NCBI GenBank assembly: GCA_034521755.1
Contig: JAXHMB010000004.1
Coordinates: 682,001-746,000 of the forward strand
Direction of reading: 5' to 3'
DNA length: 64,000 nucleotides
DNA from: JAXHMB01 sp034521755
GTDB taxonomy: Bacteria > Bacteroidota > Rhodothermia > Balneolales > Balneolaceae
Below, in pieces: positions 34,787-44,063 of the stretch (position 1 is its first letter; every line of letters begins with the position of its first letter). The notes under the pieces are model-generated. The model worked only from the letters and a program-made list of their open reading frames with translations, ran no database searches and was not told the origin of the DNA. The translations under genes were made by a program, and so were the position numbers.

Positions 34787-36895
34787 CTATTTTTTAATAC
34801 CTAACTCTTGTAAAAGTGTTTTTGTGGTATCTTTTTTTCTAAGTAAACCAAGGATATAACTTATTGGAATATTTTCAACGCTGGATTCTCTTGAATTTAT
34901 CATATAGTCGTCAATTGCATACTCAGGATTTTTATCAACAGATATTCCAATCAGTTCTCCCTCGTTATTTAAAACAGGTCCGCCAAAACTGCCATTTGTG
35001 GCATTATTGGTTGATGTAAATCTCGACTGAGTATTCGTATCGGTTAAGCCTTCACTTGTAATTCTTCCAACAGAAAATCGCAAAGTACCATTTGCGTCCG
35101 GGAAGGCAAGGGGATAATTCCGGAATTCTTTTAGAGCTTTAACATAGCGCCGTTGTGCAGGTACTGCATAAGGGAAGTGTTTAAGATAATTTTGGCGGGC
35201 AAAGGTAAAGGTTTCTTGCAGTCCATTATAGAATGATACAAAGGGATCAACTTTCTGGGATTGAGCTTCTTCTATTGGTTTGTTAAGCAATGCTGCCGCC
35301 TCTGAAGGGTTAAAAATAATAGAATTTGTTTCAAGAGAGTCAATAAAAGACCGAATATTTTTGTTGAGGGAATTGGCCTGATAAGGATCAAAGAAGTCAA
35401 GTAGGAAGAATGGTATTTTCCCATCCGGCAGCGTAGCCATAGTTTTAATCATATCCGCCAGCATTTTGGTTTGAGCTTCCCGGTTTATATCAGCCCAAGT
35501 AGACTTATGATTTTGAAGGAGGCGTTGTTTTTGTGAGTTAGAAAAGGAGAGGCTGTCCGGATTTTGCAGATGCTTAAAGTAGGGGGCATACATTCCGGCA
35601 ATTTGTATCAGAGCGTTGTTATTCAGCGGATAAAGTGAGGCGTAAAGCAGGTCGGCCGATTGGGAAGCAATACTATAAGATTGCTCAAGTTGCTCCAGAA
35701 GCTTGCGATAGGTGATACTTCTCAGTGAATCATTTTTGATCCACTCTTCAAGCTGTTTTTCTTCTGCTTTTTTCTTCTGAATAAGGCCGTGTTGCTCAAC
35801 TCCCTTTCTTACAGCTGTATAGTAATTTTTATTGCTGCTCAGTGATGATCGTTGAGTAGCATTTCTAATAGCTTTTTGTGAATTCCGGGCAGCCGTATAT
35901 TCTAAGCCCTCCAGTACAGACTGTTGAGATTTAATAAGCACGGGATTAAGTATGTTATGATAAAAGTCCAGCGCATAACTATTTTCATACTTATAGGTTG
36001 AAGCCGGGAAGTTGAGAGTAAGGGCTAGATTGCCAACTGAAGAATTCTTTTCATCAATTTTTAAATGTCGACTTGGTTCGAATGGGTTGCCATTAGCATT
36101 ATAAGCGCGAAGGAATGCATAATTTGAAGTATAGCTTGAACTTTGATCAAACTTTATAGATCCCGGAATTGAGGCGGGAGGTGTGTGCACAAGCCGAACA
36201 TCCGAAATTGTTTTATAAACAAACATAATTTGTTTGTTGCCGCCCCAAGCATTTTTTATTTCAACCAGAAGGTTTTCATTTTCCTGTTTGCGTTCCTGAA
36301 TTAATTGGTTTCGAATCTGTTGCTGGTATCGAAGTTTTTGATTGTAGCCGGCTCCATCGGGTATTTGCTTTTCAATTTTTTGGGTTATATCTACTTGCTC
36401 GATAAGAATGTGAAGGCTATAATTTTCGGCAGGTCTTTCCTCTGAAAATGAGGAAGCATTAAATCCATTTTTTAACAAGTTATTTTCTAAAGAACTGGCA
36501 GATGCTATGGCATGCAAAGCACTTTGCTGGTCAGTAAGAACAAGTCCTTTTTCAGAAATAAATGAGCCCGTACCTACCATATTTTCTCCAATTTGTATAC
36601 GCACTACAGCTTGGCTCAATGAGGGCTCTTTGGCAGAGTAAATTTCTTTTGAGGACAGCTTCATTCCTTCCGATTTCACATAATTAAAAATGGAATCCTC
36701 AATTTGTGTCATCATCCACATACCGGCTTCGGCAGGGATGTTCACTTCAACATTATTGGCAGCAGGGGTTGCGTTACCAGTTTCTTTTAAATTTTTGCTG
36801 GTATTGCAGCTCATCACTAAAAACAAAAAAGAAATGAGAAAGTAATAGACAGGTTTGGTTTTGAAAATAAAATAACGATGGACAGGTAAAGTCAT
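34787..36895 (-). CDS. S46 peptidase-like lipoprotein with altered active site
   Basis: Full-length relative (702 residues) of the S46 family, the periplasmic dipeptidyl-peptidases DPP7/DPP11 of Bacteroidota. Family landmarks are kept: EAGMW...KLSSKEIYS, a chymotrypsin-like first half (GTGSFISEKGLVLT), a helical insert and a C-terminal protease lobe ending in GELIGISVDKNPEYAIDDY. The catalytic residues are not: NHH is DQQ (about 122-124), and GNSGSPV is GSFGGPV, placing Phe637 where the nucleophilic Ser should be. A lipobox (LVMSC, Cys about 30) predicts a lipoprotein. Probably a non-catalytic binding or chaperone-like protein. ATG 36895 chosen. Confidence 0.8.
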   Translation of the reverse strand: MTLPVHRYFIFKTKPVYYFLISFLFLVMSCNTSKNLKETGNATPAANNVEVNIPAEAGMWMMTQIEDSIFNYVKSEGMKLSSKEIYSAKEPSLSQAVVRIQIGENMVGTGSFISEKGLVLTDQQSALHAIASASSLENNLLKNGFNASSFSEERPAENYSLHILIEQVDITQKIEKQIPDGAGYNQKLRYQQQIRNQLIQERKQENENLLVEIKNAWGGNKQIMFVYKTISDVRLVHTPPASIPGSIKFDQSSSYTSNYAFLRAYNANGNPFEPSRHLKIDEKNSSVGNLALTLNFPASTYKYENSYALDFYHNILNPVLIKSQQSVLEGLEYTAARNSQKAIRNATQRSSLSSNKNYYTAVRKGVEQHGLIQKKKAEEKQLEEWIKNDSLRSITYRKLLEQLEQSYSIASQSADLLYASLYPLNNNALIQIAGMYAPYFKHLQNPDSLSFSNSQKQRLLQNHKSTWADINREAQTKMLADMIKTMATLPDGKIPFFLLDFFDPYQANSLNKNIRSFIDSLETNSIIFNPSEAAALLNKPIEEAQSQKVDPFVSFYNGLQETFTFARQNYLKHFPYAVPAQRRYVKALKEFRNYPLAFPDANGTLRFSVGRITSEGLTDTNTQSRFTSTNNATNGSFGGPVLNNEGELIGISVDKNPEYAIDDYMINSRESSVENIPISYILGLLRKKDTTKTLLQELGIKK

Positions 36896-37017
36896 TCGAA
36901 AACCGATCAAAGTTAATTATATTAACAACAATTAAGTGTAGAAATTCTGTAAGTATTTTGCGTACATTACAGTATTCTGATGAAATACTCCATTATAATT
37001 GATTTAGATTTCTTGAT

Positions 37018-37368
37018 ATGAATTATAAGCAAAATTTTTTCTATCTCTGTAAAACACCCCTTAGCGCTGAAGGTCCTGAAGACGTAGAGGTTATTACTCG
37101 CGCTGATAAAAGTGAAGATTTTCCAAGTGTATTTGAAGAGTATGAGGAATTGCGTTCCCATGCTTTTAATGATGATAAATTATACAGTATTGTTCGTGCT
37201 GATGACATCTTCGATTTAATCAGGACAGGTACAGAAAAAGAAGCTAAAGAAGAAGCATTTGAAAAAGCCCAGCAGGAGATTATTACCAACCTGCAACACC
37301 GTGTAATGCAGGATGAAGACACCGATGCTAAAGCAATCCTAAAAGAAGTGCACGGTATAGAGGCGTAA
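37018..37368 (+). CDS. Small acidic protein of unknown function
   Basis: 116-residue soluble protein, no signal peptide, rich in Glu/Asp, mostly helical with a long charged helix around EKEAKEEAFEKAQQEIITNLQHRVMQDE. I do not recognise a family. It is just upstream (about 48 bp) of the pseudouridine synthase gene on the same strand and may share its transcript. The ATG at 37018 is convincing because the codon pattern and acidic composition match its neighbours. Confidence 0.65.
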   Translation: MNYKQNFFYLCKTPLSAEGPEDVEVITRADKSEDFPSVFEEYEELRSHAFNDDKLYSIVRADDIFDLIRTGTEKEAKEEAFEKAQQEIITNLQHRVMQDEDTDAKAILKEVHGIEA

Positions 37369-37416
37369 CAGTTACTGCCGTTTTTTGCAGTTAACTCAAC
37401 CTTAAGAACGTTGGGG

Positions 37417-38124
37417 ATGGTTGCAAAAGAACCAGACTTACGTATTATTCACGATGATCCGGATTTTGTGGTTGTCGATAAACCGGCCGGACTCCTTTCG
37501 GTGCCTGTTTCTCCCGGTACGGCTGTTAACCTCTTCGATATAGTTGCTTCTCACTTCGACTCAGAAAATATACGCATAGGCAGCGTGCATCGCATTGATC
37601 GCTATACCAGCGGGTTGATGATTTTCTCTAAGAATAATGAAGCACATCAAAATCTTCTCAAGCAATTTCGGGAACATACGGCTCGGCGTTGTTATCTTGC
37701 TGTAACTCGTGGGCTTATTAAAAAAGAACAAGGAGAGTTAAGCCATTATCTCAAGCTCATAAAAGAAGGCTTCCGCAATATAGTCGTTCCCAAAGAAGAA
37801 AAAGGTGCTACGCCGGCACGTTTAACATATAAGGTAAAAGAGCGCTTTGTTGATACCACTTTGGTTGAAGTATGTCTCGATACAGGGCTCAAGAATCAAA
37901 TTCGTGTACAATTCGAAGAATCCGGCCACCAGTTAGTTGGCGACCAGCACTACGCTCCTAATGAAGAGGAAGAGCCTTTGATCAATCGCCAGGCACTCCA
38001 TGCTTCATTATTGGAGTTTGATCATCCTAAGACGGGCAAAAGAGTTTCTTTTGAATGTTTACTTCCTGTAGATATGCTAAAGCTCATCGACCACTATCGC
38101 TGGCAACTAGACCTTAATGGTTAA
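37417..38124 (+). CDS. RluA-family RNA pseudouridine synthase
   Basis: Converts specific uridines in rRNA or tRNA to pseudouridine. The catalytic motif HRIDRYTSGLMI (catalytic Asp in HRID) and the opening IIHDDPDFVVVDKPAGLLSVP define the RluA family; there is no S4 domain. LDTGLKNQIRVQFEESGHQLVGD matches motif III. 235 residues from ATG 37417; a TTG two codons upstream is weaker. Target uridine unknown. Confidence 0.9.
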   Translation: MVAKEPDLRIIHDDPDFVVVDKPAGLLSVPVSPGTAVNLFDIVASHFDSENIRIGSVHRIDRYTSGLMIFSKNNEAHQNLLKQFREHTARRCYLAVTRGLIKKEQGELSHYLKLIKEGFRNIVVPKEEKGATPARLTYKVKERFVDTTLVEVCLDTGLKNQIRVQFEESGHQLVGDQHYAPNEEEEPLINRQALHASLLEFDHPKTGKRVSFECLLPVDMLKLIDHYRWQLDLNG

Positions 38125-38234
38125 CAGAGTGTTGCCAAAATCTATATGTGTAATAACATCTTTCTATCGTTTAAACGGAATCTTTTTAGGCATTAATTTG
38201 TATAAAAGAGTGAAGGTAATGTAAAAACTGATAT

Positions 38235-38318
38235 ATGATACTTGCTGAAATAAAAGCCTTTATTTGTGAGTTGCTAACAGCAATTTTCGATGGGCATGAA
38301 TGTGAATCAGAATTGTAA
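38235..38318 (+). CDS. Possible 27-residue small protein upstream of dps
   Basis: ATG to TAA open frame encoding MILAEIKAFICELLTAIF followed by a short polar tail with two Cys-containing positions. The central part is hydrophobic-amphipathic. It ends 25 bp before the dps start in the otherwise long dps leader. Too short to judge by composition; it may be chance or a leader peptide. Confidence 0.2.
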   Translation: MILAEIKAFICELLTAIFDGHECESEL

Positions 38319-38342
38319 TTAAAAGAGTTGCAAAGGGATTTT

Positions 38343-38843
38343 ATGAGTACTGCAACACAAAATGGAGTTGAACAAATGGAAATTAATATAGGAATTGACG
38401 AAGAACACCGTAAGAAAATAGCTGATGCTCTTTCTAAAGTGCTGGCTGATTCTTATGTGCTCTATTTAAAGACGCATAATTATCACTGGAATGTTACTGG
38501 TGAGCTATTTCACTCTCTCCATGAACAGTTTGAGCAACAGTATGCGGAACTGGCTGATGCTATTGATGAAATAGCTGAACGTATTCGGGCTCTGGGTTAT
38601 AAGGCCCCGGGGACGTTCCAGGAGTTTCAGAAGTTGACATCCATTGAAGAAGACCCGGAAAAACCAGAGGCACTGGAAATGGTGCGTCGTCTGGCTGTTG
38701 GAAATGAGCAGGTATTGCGTACAGCACGTGAAGCATTAAAGCCTGCCAACGATGCAGAAGATGAGGCAACGGTTGATTTATTAACTCAACGTCTGCATGT
38801 GCATTCTAAAACAGCATGGATGCTCCGAAGTCACCTCGAATAA
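38343..38843 (+). CDS. dps: Dps-family DNA-protecting ferritin-like protein
   Basis: Dodecameric mini-ferritin that oxidises Fe2+ with peroxide and shields DNA in starvation. Ferroxidase-site residues are seen in KTHNYHWNVTG (His) and in LHEQFEQQYAELADAIDEIAERIRALG (acidic pair at the subunit interface). 166 residues from ATG 38343, preceded by AAAGGGA. Followed after about 27 bp by a small coiled-coil gene, suggesting co-expression under stress. Confidence 0.93.
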   Translation: MSTATQNGVEQMEINIGIDEEHRKKIADALSKVLADSYVLYLKTHNYHWNVTGELFHSLHEQFEQQYAELADAIDEIAERIRALGYKAPGTFQEFQKLTSIEEDPEKPEALEMVRRLAVGNEQVLRTAREALKPANDAEDEATVDLLTQRLHVHSKTAWMLRSHLE

Positions 38844-38870
38844 TAAATATTAATTTAATTGGGAGATATT

Positions 38871-39161
38871 ATGGGAAAACGTGAAGAATATATTGATAAG
38901 TTGGAAGCTCAGCTCAGAGAATGGAACAAGCAAATTGACGAGCTTCAGGAAAAAGCAGAAAAGCAGTCTCAGGAAGCGAAGACGAAAATCCAGATAAGGA
39001 TGAAGAACCTGAAGGCTAAGCGATCTGAACTCAAGTTGAAATTGGATAAAATCAAGGATTCGGGAGAAGATGCCTTTGAAAAAATTAAGGATGATTCCGA
39101 AAAACTTTGGAAGGATGTCAAATCCGGACTTTCTGAGATCAGTAAGATTATAAAAGAATAG
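38871..39161 (+). CDS. Small coiled-coil protein next to dps
   Basis: 96-residue, almost wholly helical and highly charged protein. Heptad-like patterns run from about 5 to 65, and the tail AFEKIKDDSEKLWKDVKSGLSEI resembles stress-linked coiled-coil or apolipophorin-like proteins. No signal or membrane helix. ATG at 38871 has a GGGAGA Shine-Dalgarno; a TTG four codons earlier is less likely. It sits between dps and mscS and ends before a strong terminator, so dps and this gene may form one stress unit. Confidence 0.75.
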   Translation: MGKREEYIDKLEAQLREWNKQIDELQEKAEKQSQEAKTKIQIRMKNLKAKRSELKLKLDKIKDSGEDAFEKIKDDSEKLWKDVKSGLSEISKIIKE

Positions 39162-39180
39162 ACAGACTGTTTTTTTTAGC

Positions 39181-39214
39181 AAAGGGCGATATGTAATATA
39201 TCGCCCTTTTTTAT
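39181..39214 (+). terminator. Intrinsic terminator after the dps unit
   Basis: Strong hairpin GGGCGATAT / ATATCGCCC with a short loop and a T-run, 20 bp after the coiled-coil gene stop. Separates dps and its neighbour from mscS. Confidence 0.88.
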
Positions 39215-39310
39215 TTATATATGTATTGCAGAACAAATCTTGTCTTATTAGGAAACAAAACATTATTTTGGGAGATGATTTTGAGTCCTAATTTTTAAAA
39301 AATATGAGCT

Positions 39311-40138
39311 ATGGAACAGATTGATCAAATTCAAGAAACCCTAATACCACTTTTGGTTGACCATGGTCTCAGTGTCCTTGGGGCTTTGGTTGTTCTCATT
39401 GCGGGATGGATTATATCGCGGTGGGCAAGTAAGCGCGTAGAAGGATTTTCAAGTCGCTCAGAAAGAATTGATAAAACGCTTACACCCATTTTTGTAAAGG
39501 GTGTAAGAATTATAGTGATGACGATTACTGTGCTAATAGTTCTTGGCCAATTTGGGGTAGAAACAGCCAGTCTTTTGGCATTGCTGGGTACCATAGGCTT
39601 GGCAATAGGTTTAGCACTTCAAGGAACGCTCAGCAATATTGCATCAGGGATGATGTTGTTGATCTTGCGACCTTTTAATGTGGGAGATGTTGTGGATATT
39701 GCCGGTACTATGGGTATTGTGGATGAAATTGGTCTTTTTGTAACTGAAATGCACAGTTTTGACAATATTGCTATTACAATGCCCAATTCTAAAATCTGGG
39801 GTGGAAAAATTGAGAACTATACCCAAAACAGTACGCGTCGTGTAGATCTGGAATTTGGCATTTCTTATGATGATGATATTAATAAAGCCATGGATATTAT
39901 TAAAGATGTTCTCAATAACGATGAACGAGTTTTAGCAGAGCCTGAAACGTTGATAGCCGTGGGTACCCTTGCTGACAGCTCCGTAAATATTCGGGTACGT
40001 CCCTGGACTCAGACTGAGAATGTATGGCCTTTACGTTATGATCTTATTAAGCGAATCAAAGAGCGCTTTGATGAAGAAGATATTACCATTCCATATCCGC
40101 AGCGCGACATTCACATGTTCAATGAAGGTACAGAATAA
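39311..40138 (+). CDS. mscS: MscS-family mechanosensitive channel
   Basis: Small-conductance mechanosensitive channel protecting against osmotic downshock. 275 residues with three membrane helices (about 17-36, 60-80 and the pore helix TM3 ~ 88-112 rich in Gly/Ala: LLALLGTIGLAIGLALQGTL). The cytoplasmic beta domain follows with PFNVGDVVDIAGTMGIVDEIGLF and the conserved PNSKIWGGKIENYT. Length and layout match E. coli MscS (286). It probably has its own transcript because a terminator precedes it. Confidence 0.93.
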   Translation: MEQIDQIQETLIPLLVDHGLSVLGALVVLIAGWIISRWASKRVEGFSSRSERIDKTLTPIFVKGVRIIVMTITVLIVLGQFGVETASLLALLGTIGLAIGLALQGTLSNIASGMMLLILRPFNVGDVVDIAGTMGIVDEIGLFVTEMHSFDNIAITMPNSKIWGGKIENYTQNSTRRVDLEFGISYDDDINKAMDIIKDVLNNDERVLAEPETLIAVGTLADSSVNIRVRPWTQTENVWPLRYDLIKRIKERFDEEDITIPYPQRDIHMFNEGTE

Positions 40139-40238
40139 AGCGTACTGCTAGTTTTGTTTTAGTGATTTGGTTAAGAGAAGATTTTAAGCTCTTAATCAGG
40201 TTGTAATAAGTTGTATAGAAATATTATCTTACCTAGAC

Positions 40239-40266
40239 GAACAGCTCAGACTAGAGCTGTTTTAGA
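40239..40266 (+). terminator. Possible terminator after mscS
   Basis: Hairpin AACAGCTC / GAGCTGTT (40240-40247 and 40254-40261) followed by only a short T stretch. Weak; it could also be an operator before the DUF349 gene. Confidence 0.4.
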
Positions 40267-40304
40267 AATTAGAATCGCCAAGTGTGTAAATAGATTCCAG
40301 TATT

Positions 40305-42359
40305 ATGGAAGAAGCCAAAACGACATCCCAGTATATTTATGAGGATGAATTTTCATTTGTTAACCAAGAAAAAGAACTCTTTTTAAAAGAAAGTGATCAT
40401 TTTGAAAAGCGAAAGCTAGCTGAAGTTTCTGAAGAAAAAATAGATGAAAAGGTTCAGGAGTTAAAGAAAGCTTTTACCTCTCTTCAAAAGAAGGTGGAAG
40501 GATTAGAGAATCCTGATCCCGGTGAAGTTGAGGAGATTCAAGAAGAATTAAAGAAGGCAGAAGCAATTGGTGATTTTGACGTACTTCTAGATCAGCTAAG
40601 TAATTTGCCCACCGCTGATAACGAAACAGAAACTGAAGCAGCCAAAGAAGAAGATTCAGAGATGGATGAATCGGAAGTTGATTCTGAGGCAAAAGGTATA
40701 ACATTCTACAAAGATATAGTCGCCAAGGCAGGTAAATTATCCAAGCAAAATGATTGGCCCTATGTTAGCTCTGAACTTGATAGTTTGAGCAGGGAATGGG
40801 CTGAAGGTCCGGATCTGGATTCTGATGAGGTGGCTAAGCTCTTCAAAAAGTTTAATGATATCGTTGATGCTTTTGAAAAGCGAAAGGAGGAGCATTACGA
40901 GAATCTGAAAAAACAAAGAGAAGGCAATCTCGAGAAAAAGAAAAGCCTGCTTTCTCAGCTTAAAGAAATTATTGATGAAGAAGAATGGGGTGCAACCGGC
41001 AAGGTCGGTAAAATAAAATCTCAGTGGAATGCGGTAGGTTCACTGCCATCTGGTAAAGGAGAAGATCTGGATTCAACGTTTGAATCTTATCTCAATACAT
41101 TTAATGATCACAAGGTTGATCGTCTGGTACAGAAGCGGCAAAAAGAAGAGCAAAATCTGATGCTCAAGCTCAGCATTCTGGACAAGATGGAAAAAGCAGC
41201 TTCCTCCATTGATAACTCTACCCAAAACTGGAAGGAACTTGACGATGAGTTCGAGGATCTGACCAAACAATGGAAAAAAGTAGGCCGGGTTCCAAAGGAG
41301 AAATCAAATGAGGTTTGGAGTCGTTATAAGGCAGCCCAAGACGAATATTATGACCGGAAGTATAGATATGATAGAAAGCATCAAAGCAAAGTAGACAAAT
41401 TTACGAGTAAAAAAGAGCAGATCATTGAAGAAGCAGAAGCTTTGCTTGAAGAACAAGATTTGGCAACCGCAGCAAGAAAGATCAACAGATTGCACCACCG
41501 TTGGAAAAAGGTGGGTAACTTGCCACAGCGTGCAGAGGATCGCTTATGGGACCGTTTTAAATCAGCAACGGATGCCTTCAATGAGCGAAAATCCAATAAT
41601 ATAGATAAAATTAAGGAGCAGGAAGAAGAGCATTACAAGCAAAAACTAGAGCTTATTGAGCAGGCAGAATCTATCAAAGATACTGATGATTTTGACAAGG
41701 GGCATCAGCAGATGCAGCAGCTGATGAAGGAATGGAAAGCCATAGGCCCGGTGCAGCGCAAGAAGTCCAACAAAATTTGGAAAAAATTCAAAGGGGCGAT
41801 GGATGTTTTTTATGATCGCCGACGTGATCATTTCAAAGATCAGAAAGAAGAGCGAAAAGAAAACCTTGAGGAAAAGCAGGAAATTCTCGAAAAACTAAAA
41901 GAATTGGGTCAGCATGAGGACCCAATTGAGGCTGTAGAGATTGCCAAGGAGTTACAGGAGAAGTTTAAGTCTGCCGGGTATGTGCCTATAAAGCATAAGA
42001 ATGAAATGTGGAAGAAATACCGGGAAGCCTGTGATGTAATATATGACAGGTTCAGAGCAGCAAAATCCGGCGATAAATTTGATCGGGAACTTGCTAAAGC
42101 TGATCTTGATCCTGAGCAACGCTCCAAAATTCAGGATATGCGCAAAGAATATAAAAAGGTGAAAAAAGAAGTAAATCAGTTAGAAAACGAAGTACTCCAA
42201 TATCAGGAGAAGAAAACATATTTCAAGCCTTCTAAAGGAGAAAACCCATTACTCAAAGAAGTTCAACAAAAGATAGATAAGGTTGAAAATAAGCTTCACA
42301 AAAAGCAGGATAAGTTGGAGTCTTTGACCAAAGAAATGGAAGAGATTAAGCAGGATTAA
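40305..42359 (+). CDS. DUF349-repeat protein
   Basis: Large (684 residues), very acidic and lysine-rich, nearly all-helical cytoplasmic protein. From about 125 onward it carries roughly six to seven repeats of the DUF349 pattern with a central W-x-x-(I/V)-G motif: WGATGKVGKIKSQWNAVGSLP, WKKVGRVP, WKKVGNLP, WKAIGPVQ and so on. It ends in a coiled coil. Function is not established; DUF349 proteins have been linked to competence and nucleic acid-related traits in some bacteria. No neighbour suggests a process. Confidence 0.85.
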   Translation: MEEAKTTSQYIYEDEFSFVNQEKELFLKESDHFEKRKLAEVSEEKIDEKVQELKKAFTSLQKKVEGLENPDPGEVEEIQEELKKAEAIGDFDVLLDQLSNLPTADNETETEAAKEEDSEMDESEVDSEAKGITFYKDIVAKAGKLSKQNDWPYVSSELDSLSREWAEGPDLDSDEVAKLFKKFNDIVDAFEKRKEEHYENLKKQREGNLEKKKSLLSQLKEIIDEEEWGATGKVGKIKSQWNAVGSLPSGKGEDLDSTFESYLNTFNDHKVDRLVQKRQKEEQNLMLKLSILDKMEKAASSIDNSTQNWKELDDEFEDLTKQWKKVGRVPKEKSNEVWSRYKAAQDEYYDRKYRYDRKHQSKVDKFTSKKEQIIEEAEALLEEQDLATAARKINRLHHRWKKVGNLPQRAEDRLWDRFKSATDAFNERKSNNIDKIKEQEEEHYKQKLELIEQAESIKDTDDFDKGHQQMQQLMKEWKAIGPVQRKKSNKIWKKFKGAMDVFYDRRRDHFKDQKEERKENLEEKQEILEKLKELGQHEDPIEAVEIAKELQEKFKSAGYVPIKHKNEMWKKYREACDVIYDRFRAAKSGDKFDRELAKADLDPEQRSKIQDMRKEYKKVKKEVNQLENEVLQYQEKKTYFKPSKGENPLLKEVQQKIDKVENKLHKKQDKLESLTKEMEEIKQD

Positions 42360-42459
42360 CAGATACTGATATTAGTATTCTATAATATTTTTAACTTAAT
42401 TTTACGTTTGGCTTATTTTTAAAGTTATTTAGGGATGACTTCTAATTAGTTGATAAGAT

Positions 42460-43335
42460 TTGGGTACAGAAAAGAAAGGGAATGATCAGATCATTCTGAA
42501 ATTTTGGGGTGTCCGTGGTTCAACGCCATGTGCCAATAGGGAAAACATGGAGTTTGGAGGCAATACGACTTGTCTCCAGATTGAGCTTCCGGAAAATAAT
42601 GAAGTCCTTATTCTGGATAGTGGGACAGGTATTCGTAATTTGGGAAACCATTTGGTTAGAAATGGTAAAGAGGTAAAGGGCCATATCTTTATTACGCACC
42701 CTCATTGGGATCACATACAAGGGTTTCCATTTTTTAAACCTATCTATAATCATAAAAACCATTTTGATATACATATGCCGAGGCAGGTCAATGGCGGATG
42801 CAAGGAGATCCTCTCAGGTCACCTGACCAAAACTTTTTTCCCGGTTACTATTGAAATGCTTGATGCCAATATTGAATACATTACCCAGCCTGCTAAAAAA
42901 CAAGACTATGGGCAATATACGGTAGAATATATGCTTTCTAACCATCCCATAAACACTGCTATTTACAAAATAGAAGTTGGCGGTAAGCAAATTGTATTTT
43001 GCCCTGATAATGAATTGACACCAATTGGAGATAAAACCAACGCCTACTTTTATACTAAGCTTAAAGAGTTTATAAAAGGTGTAGATATACTTATCCACGA
43101 CGCGCAGTATAACAGGCAAAATTATCCCAAACGGGTGGGATGGGGACATTCCACATGGGAAGATGCTATAGATTTTGCCAAGCGTGCGGAGGTTCCAAAG
43201 TTATACTTAACACATCATGACCCAGATTCTGATGATGATTATTTAAATAAGTTGGAAGAGAAAATTCATGAACTTCATGGTGATGAATTTGATGATATTT
43301 ATCTTGCCAGAGAGGGAGTGGATATCAAAATTTGA
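42460..43335 (+). CDS. MBL-fold metallo-hydrolase
   Basis: Metallo-beta-lactamase fold hydrolase with the metal-binding motif HPHWDHIQG (about 75-82), an Asp in LDSGTG (about 53), a later His in LSNHPINT, an Asp near ILIHDAQY and a last His in LTHHDPDS. The motif pattern resembles the cyclic-nucleotide phosphodiesterase / ribonuclease-Z-like branch. Start is TTG at 42460 (no ATG before the first conserved block, FWGVRGSTP). 291 residues. Substrate unknown. Followed by a bidirectional terminator shared with the convergent beta-barrel gene. Confidence 0.87.
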   Translation: MGTEKKGNDQIILKFWGVRGSTPCANRENMEFGGNTTCLQIELPENNEVLILDSGTGIRNLGNHLVRNGKEVKGHIFITHPHWDHIQGFPFFKPIYNHKNHFDIHMPRQVNGGCKEILSGHLTKTFFPVTIEMLDANIEYITQPAKKQDYGQYTVEYMLSNHPINTAIYKIEVGGKQIVFCPDNELTPIGDKTNAYFYTKLKEFIKGVDILIHDAQYNRQNYPKRVGWGHSTWEDAIDFAKRAEVPKLYLTHHDPDSDDDYLNKLEEKIHELHGDEFDDIYLAREGVDIKI

Positions 43336-43342
43336 TGACAAT

Positions 43343-43372
43343 AAAAAAAGCCCGTTTTTCAACGGGCTTTCT
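43343..43372. terminator. Bidirectional intrinsic terminator
   Basis: AAAAAGCCCGT / ACGGGCTTT hairpin between the convergent MBL and beta-barrel genes; A-run on one side and T-rich run on the other make it usable from both strands. Confidence 0.85.
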
Positions 43373-43388
43373 GTTCTTATAGACTTTT

Positions 43389-43886
43389 TTATAGATAGAA
43401 ACGAATACCTATTGCCCCATCAACATCAAAGTCTGTTTCCGGTACAATATTTAAAATAGGAGCCACTTCCAGGAATAGCCCAATGGGAGCATCATCCAGC
43501 AGATAATTTAAGCCCACAGGTCCGCGAACTCCTATTATCGCTTGGTTACCTCCCTGATTTGGGAAGTCATCGGCAAATACAATTCTTCCTCCAACTCCAT
43601 AATAAATAGGAAGCTGACCTGGATCTATTTCACTAAAGGGTTTAAAACTATGCCATAAATAATCGGCATGGATATTAATGGCATCATATCTTCCTAAAGA
43701 CCAGGCAAGGCCGGCATCAAAAGCGGTAGTTCCTGAGGTCCAGGCTTTTAGGCTAAGTCCGGTAGGCTCACCTATAATTACGCCAATGCCAATTTTATTT
43801 TCTGATTTTTGGGCTTTGACCGTTTGTAATGAGCTGCAAAGAAATAAAGCTGCAAGAACTGTTACCAGTATCTTATTAAAATTCAT
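43389..43886 (-). CDS. Small outer-membrane beta-barrel protein
   Basis: 165 residues. A cleavable signal peptide (about 1-26; ends VKAQ) is followed by alternating hydrophobic strands (GIGVIIGEPTGLSLKAWTS, YDAINIHADYLW, IIGVRGPVGLNYLL, GLFLEVAPI) and the terminal aromatic-containing strand AIGIRFYL, ending in Leu preceded by Phe/Tyr as in outer-membrane barrels. The EPTGLSLKAW element recalls DUF3996-type barrels. Function unknown. Confidence 0.75.
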   Translation of the reverse strand: MNFNKILVTVLAALFLCSSLQTVKAQKSENKIGIGVIIGEPTGLSLKAWTSGTTAFDAGLAWSLGRYDAINIHADYLWHSFKPFSEIDPGQLPIYYGVGGRIVFADDFPNQGGNQAIIGVRGPVGLNYLLDDAPIGLFLEVAPILNIVPETDFDVDGAIGIRFYL

Positions 43887-44063
43887 AAGGGTTTAGTTTA
43901 ATTCGATTTTGAATTACATCCTTTAAAGCATTTGTATGCCAATATGTTCCAATGTTTATTAGTTTGTAGGTATAAAAACACCTCTACATCTACTTGGTGG
44001 AATTTTACGTAATAGAATACTGTATGATGTAGTCAGTTTACTTAACAGGAAAAAAGGAGTAAA

